Source of the DNA: Tubulanus polymorphus
Taxonomy: Eukaryota > Nemertea > Palaeonemertea > Tubulaniformes > Tubulanidae
NCBI RefSeq assembly: GCF_964204645.1
Contig: NC_134032.1
Coordinates: 11,712,275-11,776,274, forward strand
Direction: 5' to 3'
DNA: 64,000 bases
The notes beneath the pieces were generated by a model. The model saw only the letters and a program-made list of their open reading frames with translations. It was not told the origin of the DNA and searched no databases. The position numbers and the translations under genes are program-made. Positions 1-12,862 of this stretch are shown here, one piece after another. Each line of letters starts with the position of its first letter. Within the stretch, counting starts at the first letter, position 1.

Positions 1-2490
1 AACCAGTCATTACTTCATGGTATAGTTAATCAACTTGGAGTCCTTTGATAGGAGTCCATCAGTTGGAAGTCTTTTGTCCTAGAGTCGTTTAATCGAAGTC
101 AATCAGTCTGAAGTCATTCATTTTTGAAATAATTGATTTAGTCCGGAATAGATAAGTCTTGACTTGTCTAAAAACCAATATCAGTTGGCTGTTGGGCCAC
201 CGTGGATATCATATCGGTTTTCAATTTGTGCTTCGTTTCGATTTGAAAGTTGACATTTCGGCGACGAAAATTAATTGATTATTTCCCTAATTTGCCACAT
301 AGGAATTTCTAGTTGCAATTCATGATCCCGACCTTATATTAAACACAACCATCTGTTGAACGAAGTATAATAGTTATATGGCCGATCCCTGAGTTGGACA
401 GCTGGGTTTCATAATGCATCTGTCCCGCTATAGCAACCTTGCTTAATACTATAGTATCCACAGTGGCAGCGACTTGCCCCTATTGTCCGGAGATGTTAAC
501 CTTAAAAATGCCCAGGGGGTTCGACACCATCCACACAAGGCCTCACTGGCAATAGGATTGAGGACTCTTGATGAATTTTAAAAGGTGATTTAATTGCGTT
601 GAAGGGTGGATAAAAATTCTCAAAAACTAGGACCGCATGATGTCTTATAATGACGGTATTATTATTGTGGGATTCGTACCCGTGGCAACCAGGTGTTCGG
701 ACGGTTTGTTTATATCGGAATAATTAGGTCATCTGGGACTCTCTTATGGGCAGCTGTCTGGCCAACGGGCCACGTGCCCTCAATCAAATTCCCTAAATCC
801 AACCATGTTTGCTAAAAATAGTTGTTTAAAAACATCTGTGCACGTTCCCAACTCAAAGAGTGATCGAGATTAGAGTCTACCGCTAGAGACAAAGCTACTA
901 ACCCTATAGTTACCAACCTGGTTTTGTAGACCAGGACCCAATTCCATAGTTGTGAGATAAAGTTGTACATTTTAGGACAAAACTGGTAGTTACAATGCTT
1001 TGTGATATCTACGATAAGGTTGTTGATGCTTCTTCTCGGGTATCCAGTCCAGGGGCCCCCTAGCTCGAGATTTTTGCCGCGACTGCAGACGAGGGACCTA
1101 TTTTCGAGGAAATTTTCGATATTGTGTTGAATGAATTTATGACCGGGCGTGAGAATCAACATGGACCCCGGGAGGAAATGGGTAATAATAGTCAGGATGA
1201 AGTAAATGACCTATATTGTTATTTCCTAGTATTCAAAGACAGGAAGTTATAGGCCTAACTTCCTTGTTATTATTCCATATTTGTGTTTGTTGTCTGTTGT
1301 GTGGATTGCCATCCTGCGTTCATGATTTTGTGGTATACCTTTGAAGAAAAATGCTCTGCAAACAAAAAGACAATAGGCAATATCTATCCTCGCCCACAGT
1401 TGAGTGGAAGTGACGCTTCAATTCGAAATTATTTACTTCTTCGAAATGACTTCCTTTTAATTATAGAAGTATTTTAAGGGAGGGCTGGGGAGGGGGAGGG
1501 AAAGTGAGAGAGGGAGAGAAGAGGGAGAATAGGGCGAGAGGATGTTTGCGCGGAAATACGAATTTTAAGAAATGAATCGCGATTTGTGTGTCAATTGGCG
1601 CGCACCTCGTCGCCGGCTCTCAGCATCGCGGCCATCTTCATCATCCTGGACCATAGTAGACTGGGATGAGTTGCATTTTTCAAGAGAAGCATCCATCATC
1701 ATCGTCGAGTCGTCACCTGGCCGGTTAAAACACTCAACACAATAGTACCTATACGGGTAGCACCCCCAGATGGTCTAAGTATTGTAACTAGATGGCCTAC
1801 ATTTTTAAACAATATTAGTGAATATTGTGGCGCCGGGTGTCCTGCCCTCGGCCGGGATTCGACTTATTCGAACTATAATCGATTCAAACAATGTCTAATT
1901 TGGCTAGTAGGTTAGTTTTAAGTTAGAATGAAATCATTTTCAATAGGGGTTTCAATAGGGATCTAGGGAAATTGCTGATGACAGGGGTCCAGACCCTCTG
2001 AGACCACCCTCTCCCTAAACCCGACCCTGTCAAAGTTTTAATCAGGAATAGGGTACTACTGGCTGTTGGAGCCGGTTGACAGTCCGGGGACCAGATGCAC
2101 GGGACCAATCTTAGTTCTATAGTCGATCTTACAACTTAGGGGGATCATTCAGAGCCCATTTATATGTAACGGGCAGTGTTCCATAGTCATCACTTACGTC
2201 CAAAATGGTCTTAAAAATGAAGATCTTAAGTCACGTCTATAGAGTTGAGATCTGAGACTGAAGGCTTGTCTAAGCTATGCCTATAGTAATGCACATAGAC
2301 TTGGCGTGTGAGAACCCACAATCAAGAGAAGCAAATCAAATCTCACGCTCTCAAACGTTTCCATCGAGAAAGGAGACAATTGATAGTTTTTTGACAATCT
2401 CTATAATTTCTGGTCTTTATAGTAACTCTTGACCGAGCAAATGGAAAGTTCAAGCGAATACGAGGCCGTCGTCGAATCGAATTCTGCCCT

Positions 2491-2519
2491 AAAAAGAATC
2501 GAGTTAATCGATTCTTTTT
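2491..2519. repeat. Perfect 12-bp-stem palindrome
   Basis: AAAAAGAATCGA and its exact reverse complement are separated by GTTAA. A short palindrome in AT-rich DNA can arise by chance, so no function is assigned. Confidence 0.8.
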
Positions 2520-3104
2520 GTGATCGGTCGGCCTATATCATCGCGTACCGAGCAACTGGGGGTCAAACATGACGTATAGGCCTATTTCGAATCCGGTTTA
2601 TTTTCGGCCGCGATCCATTGTTGCGCGTATTGTCGTCGCTATAGCGATCATTTTTTTATAGCCATTGTCCGATGATGAAATAGTCATCGCCGTCGACGAC
2701 CGCGTCGCCGGAGAAAAAAATTTTCGTAACCGCGTCGGCAACAAAGAAAAGACTTCGAGACCGTGACTTCGGCGCAACGAGAACGACGATTTAAAAAAAG
2801 ATACGAATCGTGGAAAATGGGCTGGAAATAGATAAAATTGATAAAGGGCGACATCATGCGCGCGAGCCGTGTTAGAAATATTATTTTGTAAATCGTAATG
2901 ACTGTTTCTTCATATGCAGTTAACCCCGTCTGACTCGGGACCACAAATCGGGAACCGCAGCAAAATTGGTCCGACTGTAGTGAAAGACCGAGTTGAAGAT
3001 CGGATAATATAAATTAAGAAGTCTGAATGTGATTTCCCTTTTGTCTGAGTTTGTTGGTTAGGATTAGAGTTAAGGGTTAGGGGACCAAAGTTGGAGAGTT
3101 GGGA

Positions 3105-3272
3105 TCCAGGACCCATTTCCACAGTTGTGAGTTAAGATTTGACTCTGTGGAGTTAACTCTAACTCATGACTGTGGAACGGGATTCAGTTGTGAGTTCGAG
3201 TTGACTCTTGAGTAAGAAAAACGTTCATTTTCAATGTTTTAACTCTCAGTCAAATCTTAACTCGGAACTGGG
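3105..3272. repeat. Fold-back repeat, family A, rearranged copy
   Basis: It begins with a TTCCACAGTTGTGAGTTAAG-like arm and ends with the inverted counterpart leading to GGAACTGGG. The centre contains the family's TTCATTTTCAATG segment. The same arms recur at 15431, 54483, 58896, 59166 and 59726. Confidence 0.7.
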
Positions 3273-3739
3273 GCCCTTGCTTAGTATTCATAGATCCGAA
3301 GGTATCAGGGTTATATTCATCCCCCGTATTTTAAAATCACCATTGATTGTATATTTGTTGTGCACTATCCGGCGCTATTCCTACGCGATATGCGTACAGT
3401 TGTCATAGAGATGACTCGAAGGACCTGTTGTGGGTTTGCGGTCTGAGTGGTGCTCGTACCAGAAATTCCTGCGGTTTTCATTCATAATATCCGTTCATTC
3501 AATCTCTTCACTTTCCTCTCATTAAAAGCAGCGTCGGCGATGCCATCTGGTGGGTTTTAGCTGAACTATCGTATTTTGACAATTTCAAAATCTCCTCTAG
3601 TGACAGTAAACTAATAACGATAATATGTCTTTTCGCTAATACCCCCTCTGAAAGTAATCGATAACTTTTTTAAAGAACTATCTTTTGCTATCAATCCAAC
3701 AGCCATCTTTTTGTGAGGTTCAATCGCTAGGCCATAATT

Positions 3740-4010
3740 GATGATGTCATAGGGTGATATATAGTGACATGCTTCTGTTCTACATACGGTCAATTTGATG
3801 ATGCCATAGGGGGATTTACGTGGCCGGCCTTCTTTCCTGACAGGTTTTATACAATGATGTCATAGGGGGATTTATGGAGATGGCCTTCTTTCCTGTCATG
3901 TTTATAGATACGATGATGTCATAGGGGGATTTATGGAGATGGCCATCTATTCTGAAAGGTTTATGGAAAAGGTCGTTTGGTTCGATGATGTCATAGGGGG
4001 ATTTATGGAA
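3740..4010 (+). repeat. Minisatellite with GATGATGTCATAGG units (5 copies)
   Basis: Five units begin at 3740, 3797, 3854, 3912 and 3983, a spacing of 57-71 bp. Each carries GATGATG(T/C)CATAGGG followed by GATTTA-like sequence and usually TGGCC. The same unit occurs in reverse orientation at 53095-53650. Each unit includes a CRE-like TGATGTCA. Confidence 0.9.
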
Positions 4011-4654
4011 CTAGAAGTCAATTGACGAACGCACAAGTTATAGTAGTGCCTCTCTATTCCCTTGGAATTACTTTTTTATCTAAACGTAGCTTTTGAACTT
4101 GGATATCGTTGAATTCCATTCGGTAAACCGCGTCGACGGCGACGACCAAGCCGACTGATGACATCATCAGCCGAGATGACGGGGGTGTCGTTGCTAGGCA
4201 GCCGCTGATCGGGGCGGCGCGTGCACTACCTGGGAGTTCGATAAGGCGCCGTGAAAAAAAAAAATAGAACCAGCGACAAACGGCAACAGCATCCGTCTAA
4301 GTGCGCGGCGGCGGCGGATTAAGAATCGCGTTCACCGTCGTCGACAGCGACGACGAGGATCGAATGACGTCAATACGGCGAGAAAGATACATCGTTCAGT
4401 TTTAAAAATAACTCGTTATTCTGAGAAACTTCGCGCGTCTCGAGTCTTCTCAATCGCGGCTCCGGTTACTGTTCGTCGCGTTAGGTGCAAAATATCGAAT
4501 ATCGGAAATCTTTCGATGAACGGTTGAAAAAAACGGTTGAATTTGAATCCGACGTTGCACATTTTCGATCGTCCAAGACATATCGAGTCAAGGGGATATT
4601 CATCGATGAAGTCCCTCTGGGTTCGATCCTCGGGGGATTTCTGTCTTAATACAG

Positions 4655-5110
4655 CCACTAAGAGTGTTAGAAAGTCGTCACTCTTTGGTCACAGTTTGTA
4701 TCGATTTGAATATTCATCAGATGAGTTCATCGTAGATGGTTTAAAACAGTTGCGTCTAAAACAAGAAAGTTACCGAACAGGACCATCGGTTCAATTGTCT
4801 TCAAAATCAATCATAGCTTGAAGCTATGTTTTTAAGTGAAACTGAGATTGTATTAAAGTTGTCACTCTGGTCACAGTTTGTATCGATCTAAATATTCTTC
4901 AGACCGAGTTCATCGTTGATGATTAAAATCAGTTTTGTTTCAATAAGATAGCTACCAGCATCGTCGCCTTCAAAAAGAATCGGCGTAAAGCCATGTTTAA
5001 AAAGTCATCACTCGGTCGTAGTTTGTATCGATGTGAATATTCTTCATCGGTTCAATTGTCCTGTAAATTGATTCACAGCGCGAAGCTGCGTTTTTTGTTT
5101 TTCGCGCATG
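4655..5110 (+). repeat. Tandem degenerate repeat, about 170 bp units, also dispersed
   Basis: Three successive segments share GTCACTC, (A/T)GTTTGTATCGAT, AATATTC(T/A)TCA and GTTCAATTGTC/TT blocks in the same order. A further copy is at 61745-61950. The open frames across it are repeat artefacts. Confidence 0.75.
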
Positions 5111-5432
5111 TGTCCAAAAAGGGTTCGGATATAAGGGTTGTTCCCGGAGAACTTGGTTACCGGGTGCGGTATATATTAATTATTACGGCAATACGGTATT
5201 GAATTGTCGCGTTTAGTATCCGTTGAATGCTATACCTGTTGCTACCATGGTTACGCGCATGTATCGCGCCGGGTTCTGAGTATTGAGTCATTCAACGGCG
5301 CATCGCGCGAGGAGTGCTGGGTCGCGGATTAAACCATCCTCTCCCCGCTGCGGCTCCGGATTATCCTTTACATCATCCGGGCGTGTAATTGTCACCACCG
5401 AGCGTGCGAGACAGCTGTAAAAACGTATACGT

Positions 5433-5435
<3 letters not shown>

Positions 5436-5466
<31 letters not shown>
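5436..5466. repeat. (AT)n microsatellite
   Basis: Near-pure alternating A/T. Confidence 0.95.
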
Positions 5467-5471
<5 letters not shown>

Positions 5472-5577
5472 ATTATGTGTGACACAATTGCGTCATTGAG
5501 TCATTGAACACTCCTGTATTGATTTCATATCATAGTAACAATAGTTCCTATCAGTTAATCCGTCTGCGTTGTCCATA

Positions 5578-5833
5578 TGCTAGAATTCTGAAGGGGCTGC
5601 GTTTGTTGTTATGATATTGTGGCTGCTGAAGTATAGCAAGGCTTTCGATCCGCCCTAAAAATACAGAAAATATAAGCTTAATTTTTGTGTAATCTGTTTA
5701 CATTAGCTCAACATATTTCAAAGCTTTGATCGAATATTGGCATCGACTCCGGTAGGGGCCGCGGATATTTCATAAGGGGTGGATGTAAAAATGGAAGGGG
5801 TGGCCACCCCTCTAAAACCGGTTGTGGAGAACG
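5578..5833 (+). repeat. Dispersed repeat, copy 1 (about 260 bp)
   Basis: It shares ordered blocks with 32295-32580: AAGGGGCTGC, TGTGGCTGCTGAAG, AGCAAGGCTTTCGA, CATTAGCTCAA, CATAAGGGGTGG-like and GGCC(A/G)CCCCTCTAA, ending at GTGGAGAAC or ATGGAGAAC. No coding potential is evident, and the element class is unknown. Confidence 0.8.
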
Positions 5834-6064
5834 AATTACAGAAAACAGTATCGATGTTAAATGTGCCTTCTGTCTCTTTGGGGCTAGAAATGAATCCTGA
5901 AACAGGCCCCACGTAGGTTTACTTTCTATTGCGTTACGTAATGTTCAGAGTCTAACATTATTGATCGTACAGGGGTGTCATAAAGAATATCCAAATCATC
6001 GCATACACTGCCGTCCGTACCCATGTGGCTCCTTAATCAGTTTTGATGTCATTCGGAGGCATGT

Positions 6065-6190
6065 TTTCCCTCTACACAATGATTCGATCCAGGAGGACAT
6101 GGGTTCGGCTCTGGCAACATTCCATCATGGAAACTTCGTGTCTAGATTTGTGAATCGAATTAATGAATGAACGCTGTGGGAGAGTGAGGT
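6065..6190 (+). repeat. Dispersed repeat, copy 1, related to 9320-9400
   Basis: GATTCGATC(C/A)AGGAGGACATG, TTCGGCTCTGGC, ACATTCCATCATGGAA and GTGGGAGAG occur in the same order at 9320-9400, with extra bases inserted here. Confidence 0.75.
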
Positions 6191-6390
6191 GAGAAATGTT
6201 AATGCGCACTCTCTCTCTCTCATTCAGCTGGTTGAGTCATCCTGGATTCATTCAACTGACTCTTTCGGGCGAGAGCGAGAAAAAATATGATAGGAATTTC
6301 TATTTCCAGCTCGAAGTTCGTGCTATTTATAACCTCTATGTTTATAAACCATTCATGAAGCAACAGGTAGTCGCGGTGTGCGGAGTATTT

Positions 6391-6605
6391 AAACAAGGGG
6401 ATGTTCTAAGCCCCTGAACGTTTTCGTTCCTGCAGTTGTTGTTCTAGTATCGGCCCAGAGGGTATGGGCTCCTGGCTGTTGGTGCTTTCGTCTTGTGAAT
6501 GTTTTTCTGCGGTTCTCGATGGTTCTATATTATTGCATATGAAACAAGGGCGCGATCTTAGCCCCTGAAAGTTTTTGGCTACATGCGGTTGCAACTCTCT
6601 GACTG
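6391..6605 (+). repeat. Imperfect tandem duplication, about 151 bp period
   Basis: AAACAAGGG...TTAGCCCCTGAA followed by GTTTTNG and a CAGTTG/CGGTTG block appears at 6391 and again at 6542. Confidence 0.65.
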
Positions 6606-8814
6606 GCCTAGACATTCTTAAAGCTAGGCAACTTTGAATCCTTATTCCCGAATGTTAAAAAGGAGAAGTTCTCAACTTAGATGTTGTAGCAGGCAGTCAC
6701 TAGTCCTGCATGCTTTACCACCCATACCACCCCACCATCCCTGATGTTTTCTACCGGTGGCAGCGTACTTTATGAAAAACTTCTCCGATATTTTCTCGTA
6801 TAATAAGCTCTACATAGATAAGACAACATATTTCTCAGCGCGCTGGATCCGTCTTTCATTGTCAGAGATAAATGTTTGCGTAGATGAATACAGTTCAGTC
6901 TGTCTGCCGGATGAAGAGGTCAAGGGAGGTTAGACCAAAAACTCTCCCGCTCCAGGGTCGTAAGCCGAATCCAGGATTACGATTGAATTGAACCGGCTTG
7001 AACTGAATGGATCGATGATAGTCGAAAAGACCGGGGAATTCGCGAATGACGAAATCGGCGGCGATAATTTATGAATTAACGAGTCACATGAATGAAATTA
7101 TATAGCTCCCGAAGAAGAATGAGACGACAGGAACGCGTGGAATTTCGAGTTGTATCCGGGATCATCGGTAGTAACAATAGCGCGAGAGAGACATCGCGCC
7201 GAGAAAAAGCGCCGAAATAAATTTGGCCGCAGTTCAACTCGATGTCACAAGCGACCCGAACCGTCGACGCTGTCGCGTGAGACAGCGATTATTGGCTATA
7301 ATTCAAAATAGGAATGTTTAAACACACGAGACATCTGTATTGAATGTTCGAGCTTCGAATTTACCTGTGCGTACACGACGGGTCCATCCCGGGTATCTGG
7401 GTACTCCGTGAAAAAACCCTGGAGGTTTTCTATGTCTCGCTCGAATTTAGATTATTGCGTATTAATGTCCTTTCTCTAAATATCTTCTCAGAGCATGTGC
7501 TGTCTTGGGCCCCCTCACACCACCATTCTTCTATAAGATTTATTTAGCAAATTTGTTCCAGAATGGCCCCCCTTAGCCCGACATGGCTTTCACTATTGCT
7601 TAGAAGTCTTCCACCTTAGTCTAAAGCCCTAAAATTCCTTCTACGAGTAGCTAACCCCTCATTGCACCATCTGCTGCCCTAGGAGCGTTTTGAAAATGCT
7701 GGACCCTGGACGCGTGGGCAGACGGACAGGACGAGGGCAGACGCACGTAATAATTCTACAGCGAGTGGCGTGATCTCTCTCTCAGCTCTCTCTCGCTCGT
7801 CGATTCTGATTAAAAAACAGTCGTTCGTTCGTTCCTGTTTGTTCTGTATTGTAAGTGCGCAGTATGTCTGCACGAGATTTAAATGTCAAGGTCGTCGTAC
7901 TGCGGTGGTATGCATTAATCAGGTCAGTTATTGTCGACGCTGTTTTCGAAGCGGTTATCGATTTATAACGGGAACGAATAAAAATGATGTTTTATTATAT
8001 TATTTTCGCAGTCTGCGGGTTGTAAACGTTAGTCCGGTGTTTTCGATTAATGAGGAATCGGGGAATCTGTGCGAGGGTAAAATTGAAAAAAAAACGAGGG
8101 CAGTAGGGTAAGGCCGGAAACTAGAAATCTTCGATGAGAAATGGATGGTTTTTTGGAACCGAGAGGGAGGTATGAAGATAGGCGAGGGGAGAGGAGGGTG
8201 AGGATTGGAGAGAAAAGGAGTGTTGAGGGGTAGTGGGAGGAGTGCTTAATAAATGACCTCACCGTATTTTGACTCAATGACTCATTTCATACCGAATAAG
8301 GACATTAGAATAATTGCAGCGTAACAGGACATTGTACAGCGGTGAATGAGTGACCAGTAACAGGGATTGACCGCTGAGAGTGACCGGTATGAACAGGGAT
8401 TGACCGGTACCGTCTGTACTAATTGTGACTCAATTTGTACTGAGTAATATACGCGTCGTAGGCTCTTGAACTATCAGCTGATATCGATTTATACGGGCCA
8501 CGAATAATAATAATAAACTCGATTCTTAATAATTACTAATAATCAGTCGACGGGTTCGAGAGGGTTGTTTTCGTCTGAAAGGAATTAATTCTCGGAATAC
8601 AACCATGACGACGATGACGGCGGGAATGGCGGCAGCTGAGCGCGGATCATAGGTTTTAATCTCGCAAGGGGAGAAGACAGCTGGGGTCGCGCGAGACGCC
8701 GATCGATCATAGGGTTGTAGGTGGTTGAACAGCTTGAGAAAAATTTTTTAAAAATTGTTTTGATTTGATTGGAATTCAGGGTTTGGGACCATCGCCATGC
8801 TATAACAGCATACC

Positions 8815-8940
8815 TGCAACTCCTTGATTCATTAAAAACCCCTTCTAAACAGAAAATGCTTTTGAAGATGCTTGAAACCCCTTTGATTTGAGCAAAATGC
8901 CTGAAACTCCTTCAAAACTAATTAAAATTCATGAATAGGC
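8815..8940. repeat. Dispersed repeat, inverted relative to 19825-19945
   Basis: AACCCCTT, AAGATGCTTGAAA(C) and TTTGATTTGAGCAAAATGC occur here, and their reverse complements occur in reversed order at 19825-19945. This is an ancient dispersed pair. Confidence 0.7.
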
Positions 8941-9319
8941 AATTCGATACTTTAGAAGTCATGCCTAAATCAGTACAGTTGGGACCAGGATCTTTTCGTT
9001 ACCCTATTAATTATAGTTACCGAGTTTAGTTAGAATCAAGGATAAAAATTTGTTCATAAAACCGCCGAATAAATGGTTTATCGAGATTCGTTAACAGTAC
9101 CGGTTCAGTAGGAGTCTTCAGTCTTTGGGATATGAAAATGATGCAGACACTTCACCGAAATTTGAAATTTTGTCTTTTGAAAACTCCTTGAAAACTGCAT
9201 ACATCCAGGAATGACTAATATGTAGGGAGTCTGTATAAGTTTACAGATGGGTCTTCAGTTTTCAAATTGTCTTAAGAACTAGGATCTCAACAAGTCGAGG
9301 GACTGATTCTCCGTCTACG

Positions 9320-9400
9320 TAATGATTCGATCAAGGAGGACATGGTTTCGGCTCTGGCGACATTCCATCATGGAATGAACGCCGTGGGAGAGCGAGGTCG
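9320..9400 (+). repeat. Dispersed repeat, copy 2, related to 6065-6190
   Basis: It shares the GGAGGACATGG, TTCGGCTCTGGCGACATTC and GTGGGAGAGCGAGG blocks with the earlier copy. Confidence 0.75.
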
Positions 9401-11358
9401 AGCGGCTGATTCTGAAGCTGTGACTTCGCACCACTACAACAGAGGGTTTTTAAAGGTGTTGGGATCGACGTGTACTGGGACACGAGCCAAGTCTGTCATA
9501 ATACATCGGTATAAAACGTACAGTAAACTGTATGTACGGGTTTTATAGTGTGGAGGCCTAATGGGAACTGTGCCAGATAGACGCTAACTATTACTGAAAA
9601 AGGTTATATACTACAAAATGGTCGCCCGCGTATAAAATGATACTCAGAGTTAATGGTAATGAAGTAAAACGCGCAAACTGGGACCGGCAAAATTGTTCCA
9701 AGGCAAGCGAAGTTCGAGTCAAGGATAGGAAAATCATTTTGCCAAAAGTCCAAGTTGGCCGTGTCCAAGTAAAGCGAGGTTTACTGAAGTAACCTGAAGG
9801 GGGGTTGTTATCTTGGGGGACAGGAATTGACTATGGTGGGGAGAGGGGGGATTATATAAGCACATACATCTACTGTCCTCGTTGAGGTGATGTTCATTTT
9901 GTAACTTATAGTTATTCCACCTGCTTCCCTTACCAGCCTTACCAATAACGGTATGATTCACGTCGTTTTATTCAACTCCTCGCCTACCGACATCAGTGTT
10001 ATTGTATTCTATCACGTGAATAATGTACGCCGCTCTTTTCTTTAGTTTTATCGCCGGCCGATTTTGAATAGAGAAAGTATTGAATAATTCATGCGTTTTA
10101 CGTTGAACTGAGACTCGCCGCAAATAATGAATGCGAGATTGAAGTAAACTCGCTAAACTGAATTAATGAAGAAATTTGAATTGAGGAGTTGAATCTTTTT
10201 TTTAAAAATGAAACCGGGCCCTGGAGCGCACAACTGTACGCTCTTTCTTTGAAATACGTGGTTATATCTTCAGTTGGGAGCGGCCTCTATTGGTGAAAGT
10301 TCAACATCTCGATTAAAGACCGGTCTGTCCATTGCTTGGCTCGGTCGCGACGGTATTTTAGGCATCGATTCGAATAATTGGGCACGGCGACACCGGTTAT
10401 CCCACCAGATGGCGTGACGGTCTTACGTCGTCAAAATAAGTTCATTTCTGTAATATATCAATTTTTTAGGCTCCAAAATCCCTGAATTACTCACTGGACC
10501 TACCCTTAGTGATCGGAATACCCTGGTAGTAGTCATTGATAGTTGATTTACCATACAGAAACGTTTAATTCGATTTTAACTGAATAAATTGAATCCGGAA
10601 GACTACTACTACACCTGGTGGATCCTGGCTCACCATTGGTGGAATCGTCGATCGGCACTGTAGCGTTGGGCATTCCGCATTGCAATTCCTTTTATAAATT
10701 AGCGTTGAGTAATCGCGTGATAGTGAGAATGAGAGAGAGGGGAGAGAGTGGTGAATCGGGTGCCTCGAGATTTTGACTCAACTCGCAAATATTTCATTAC
10801 TAAAGCAAACAATTTATGATCGAAGGAATCTGCGGAATGAATCAACTCGCGTGGCGGCCGAGAGCTTTGAAGATGATCCAGTCGTCTCGATTTCATAAAT
10901 ATTCTTAGAGCAGTGCTTGCTGGGTTCATGTGTAGACAATATCTGTTCGGGAGAAGGGGTGGAGGGAGAACGTTCTTCAAGAGAACTAGTTCTAAAATGT
11001 GTGTTCTTAAAAAACTAGCTCCTTCCGAGAGAACCAATTCATACAACTAGCTTTCTTTAGAGTGAACCAATGCTGCTTATGTTCAAAGGAACCTTGATAT
11101 CTCTTTCTGTTCGGTAGAACCAACTGACTAATCACAATGATTGTTTATGACTAAATCTTACTGTACGCTGTAGTGTAGTGATTCACGATACACTCCGACG
11201 GAGGTTTTTATGATTATGCTAAAATCCGGGAATCGTTCGACTCATACAGGATTCAATGATTCATTCCTGTGGCGTTCCTACTCCGTCTCTCCGCCTCTCC
11301 CAATCTCTGCTTTCCTTTTCCTCTCAGATCCCTGGTGGTCATGTTGAAATTTAAGATT

Positions 11359-11614
11359 CAGGGCCGGATTTACGGTCTGATTTTGGGTGCACCCTCCAAA
11401 ATAGGACATATCATATAATCAATAGGGCACCCCTGAAGAAAGTTCGTTCCAAAATATTAAATCATTTTTGAAAATACAGAGAAGAAACTTATGAATTTCA
11501 GATTTTAGGTATCAGTTTTATATCTTTTATTTACCGGTGACATTTCAGGGCTACTTGACATGTTTAGGGGGTGGGGTATGCATCCCCTGCACAGTACCCT
11601 TGCATCCACCCCTG
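11359..11614. mobile_element. Possible hAT-like non-autonomous element
   Basis: The interval starts CAGGGCCGGAT and ends ATCCACCCCTG, giving short CAGGG...CCCTG-type ends. The interior ATACAGAGAA...AACTTATGAATTT recurs at 47585-47835, so this is a dispersed family. No clean 8 bp target-site duplication is visible, so the hAT assignment is tentative. Confidence 0.5.
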
Positions 11615-11716
11615 ACTGATTGGTCTTATGTTTTCTACTAATTATATATTATGCCAGGCTCTCCAACCTTCGATAAAACGAATCTAACATCAGTATTTTC
11701 TTCCGTATCGTTTCAG

Positions 11717-12209
11717 AACTCAACTAAAACTGGAAAGTTTAGAGGACGTGTGCGTTCTGGAGGACGAGAACAACGACTGTCTGGTGGAGAAACACGGCTG
11801 TCCGGCGTACGTCAGCCCCGAGATACTGCACATGAATAAAAACTATTCGGGAAAGTCGGCGGATATTTGGAGTCTGGGCGTGATGCTTTACACGATGCTC
11901 GTCGGACGTTACCCGTTCCACGACAACGAGCCGTCGATTTTGTTCTCGAAAATCCGCCGCGGCCACTACACGATTCCGGACACGCTGTCATCGCGTGCCA
12001 AGTGTCTCATCCGCAGCCTGCTGCGCCGCGAGCCGACCGAACGTTTAACCGGCGACCAAATCGCTGTTCACCCGTGGTTCACGAGTCGCATCGTGACGCG
12101 CGGCGGCGGCGCCACCGGCGGCGCGTCGAGTCGCGGCGAACGACTCGATTCCGATCAGACCGTGCCGGACGTCGAAACGAACGAATCGGATTGTTTCATG
12201 TTCACGTAA
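11717..12209 (+). CDS. TRIB: Tribbles pseudokinase, last coding exon (C-lobe and C-terminal tail)
   Basis: This exon encodes the C-terminal 163 residues of a Tribbles protein, a catalytically weak kinase-like scaffold that recruits the COP1 ubiquitin ligase to substrates. It starts after the acceptor GTTTCAG; its first base completes a codon, and the next residues read [14 protein letters not shown] stands where active kinases have DFG, a hallmark of Tribbles. Then come [12 protein letters not shown], the helix F motif [43 protein letters not shown] and HPWF, which closes the kinase fold. The tail carries DQTVPD (12153-12170), matching the family's DQxVP[DE] COP1-binding motif, and ends ESDCFMFT before TAA. 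The N-lobe exons are not in the window. The exon is GC-rich at third positions, unlike its flanks. Identification is secure; which vertebrate paralogue is closest cannot be decided, since invertebrates usually have one gene. Confidence 0.96.
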
Positions 12210-12790
12210 CCCATGTGTAACTTAGTTTTTCTCGTTGTTATTTTTGCGGAATTCGAGCGTCGTGCGACGACGACAACGACGAACTCCGTCTGCTCACACC
12301 GGTTCAACCTCTTCACGCGGCACCTGTTGCCTTCGTTAAAATTCGCGAAACGACATAAATTTATGCTAATTTCTAGAGTCTTATTCGCATAATTTCGAGG
12401 TCGGAAAATATGATTTCGATTCAGGTATTCTTAGAATAGTGCGTCGGAAAAAATGTTAAAGAAAATTGCGATTGGAAGTTTGGCTTGATTTTTGAAAGAA
12501 ATTTTAGAAATGACAGTAACTGGAGTTAAGCAGACGGGGTTTAGTAACCGGAGTTTAGCAGATGGGGGTGTCTATGTTTGTGGTAGGGGTAGTTCGGATT
12601 GCTCCTTGTGGCTAAATGTTTGGTTTTTCTATCTCAAAAAACTCTCTCTCTCTAGAACTCTTTCTGACACATGAACACCTACAAACGAACACTCACACAC
12701 TAAAACACACACACACACTCGCCACTCCTATGATTGTTAAAATAATTAGACAAATTTTATACATGTTGAAAATTCAGTCGCGTATTGAAA

Positions 12791-12862
12791 TTATATATAT
12801 ACATACATATATATATACATACATAAATATAGATATGAATATAGATATGAATATGAATATAT
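12791..12862. repeat. AT/ATAC/GATATGAATA microsatellite
   Basis: Compound simple repeat of (AT)n, (CATA)n and AGATATGAATAT units. Confidence 0.9.

Larger units (their letters stand above)
1..11716. other. Long stretch without recognisable exons upstream of the Tribbles last exon
   Basis: I see no convincing exon on either strand here. The Tribbles N-lobe would give a long open frame and none of the open frames resembles it, so this is probably intron (it ends at a good acceptor at 11716) or upstream DNA. It holds dispersed repeats listed separately, CG-rich non-repetitive patches around 2590-2720, 4130-4500 and 7020-7290, and a perfect CRE palindrome TGACGTCA at 4365-4372. The first 130 bases are a degenerate run of GGAGTC/GAAGTC motifs. 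Confidence 0.6.

Noticed and set aside
11739-11966. Antisense frame opposite the Tribbles exon, and the +2 frame 11867-12220
   Set aside because: Shadows of a CG-rich real exon; no similarity or splice logic of their own.
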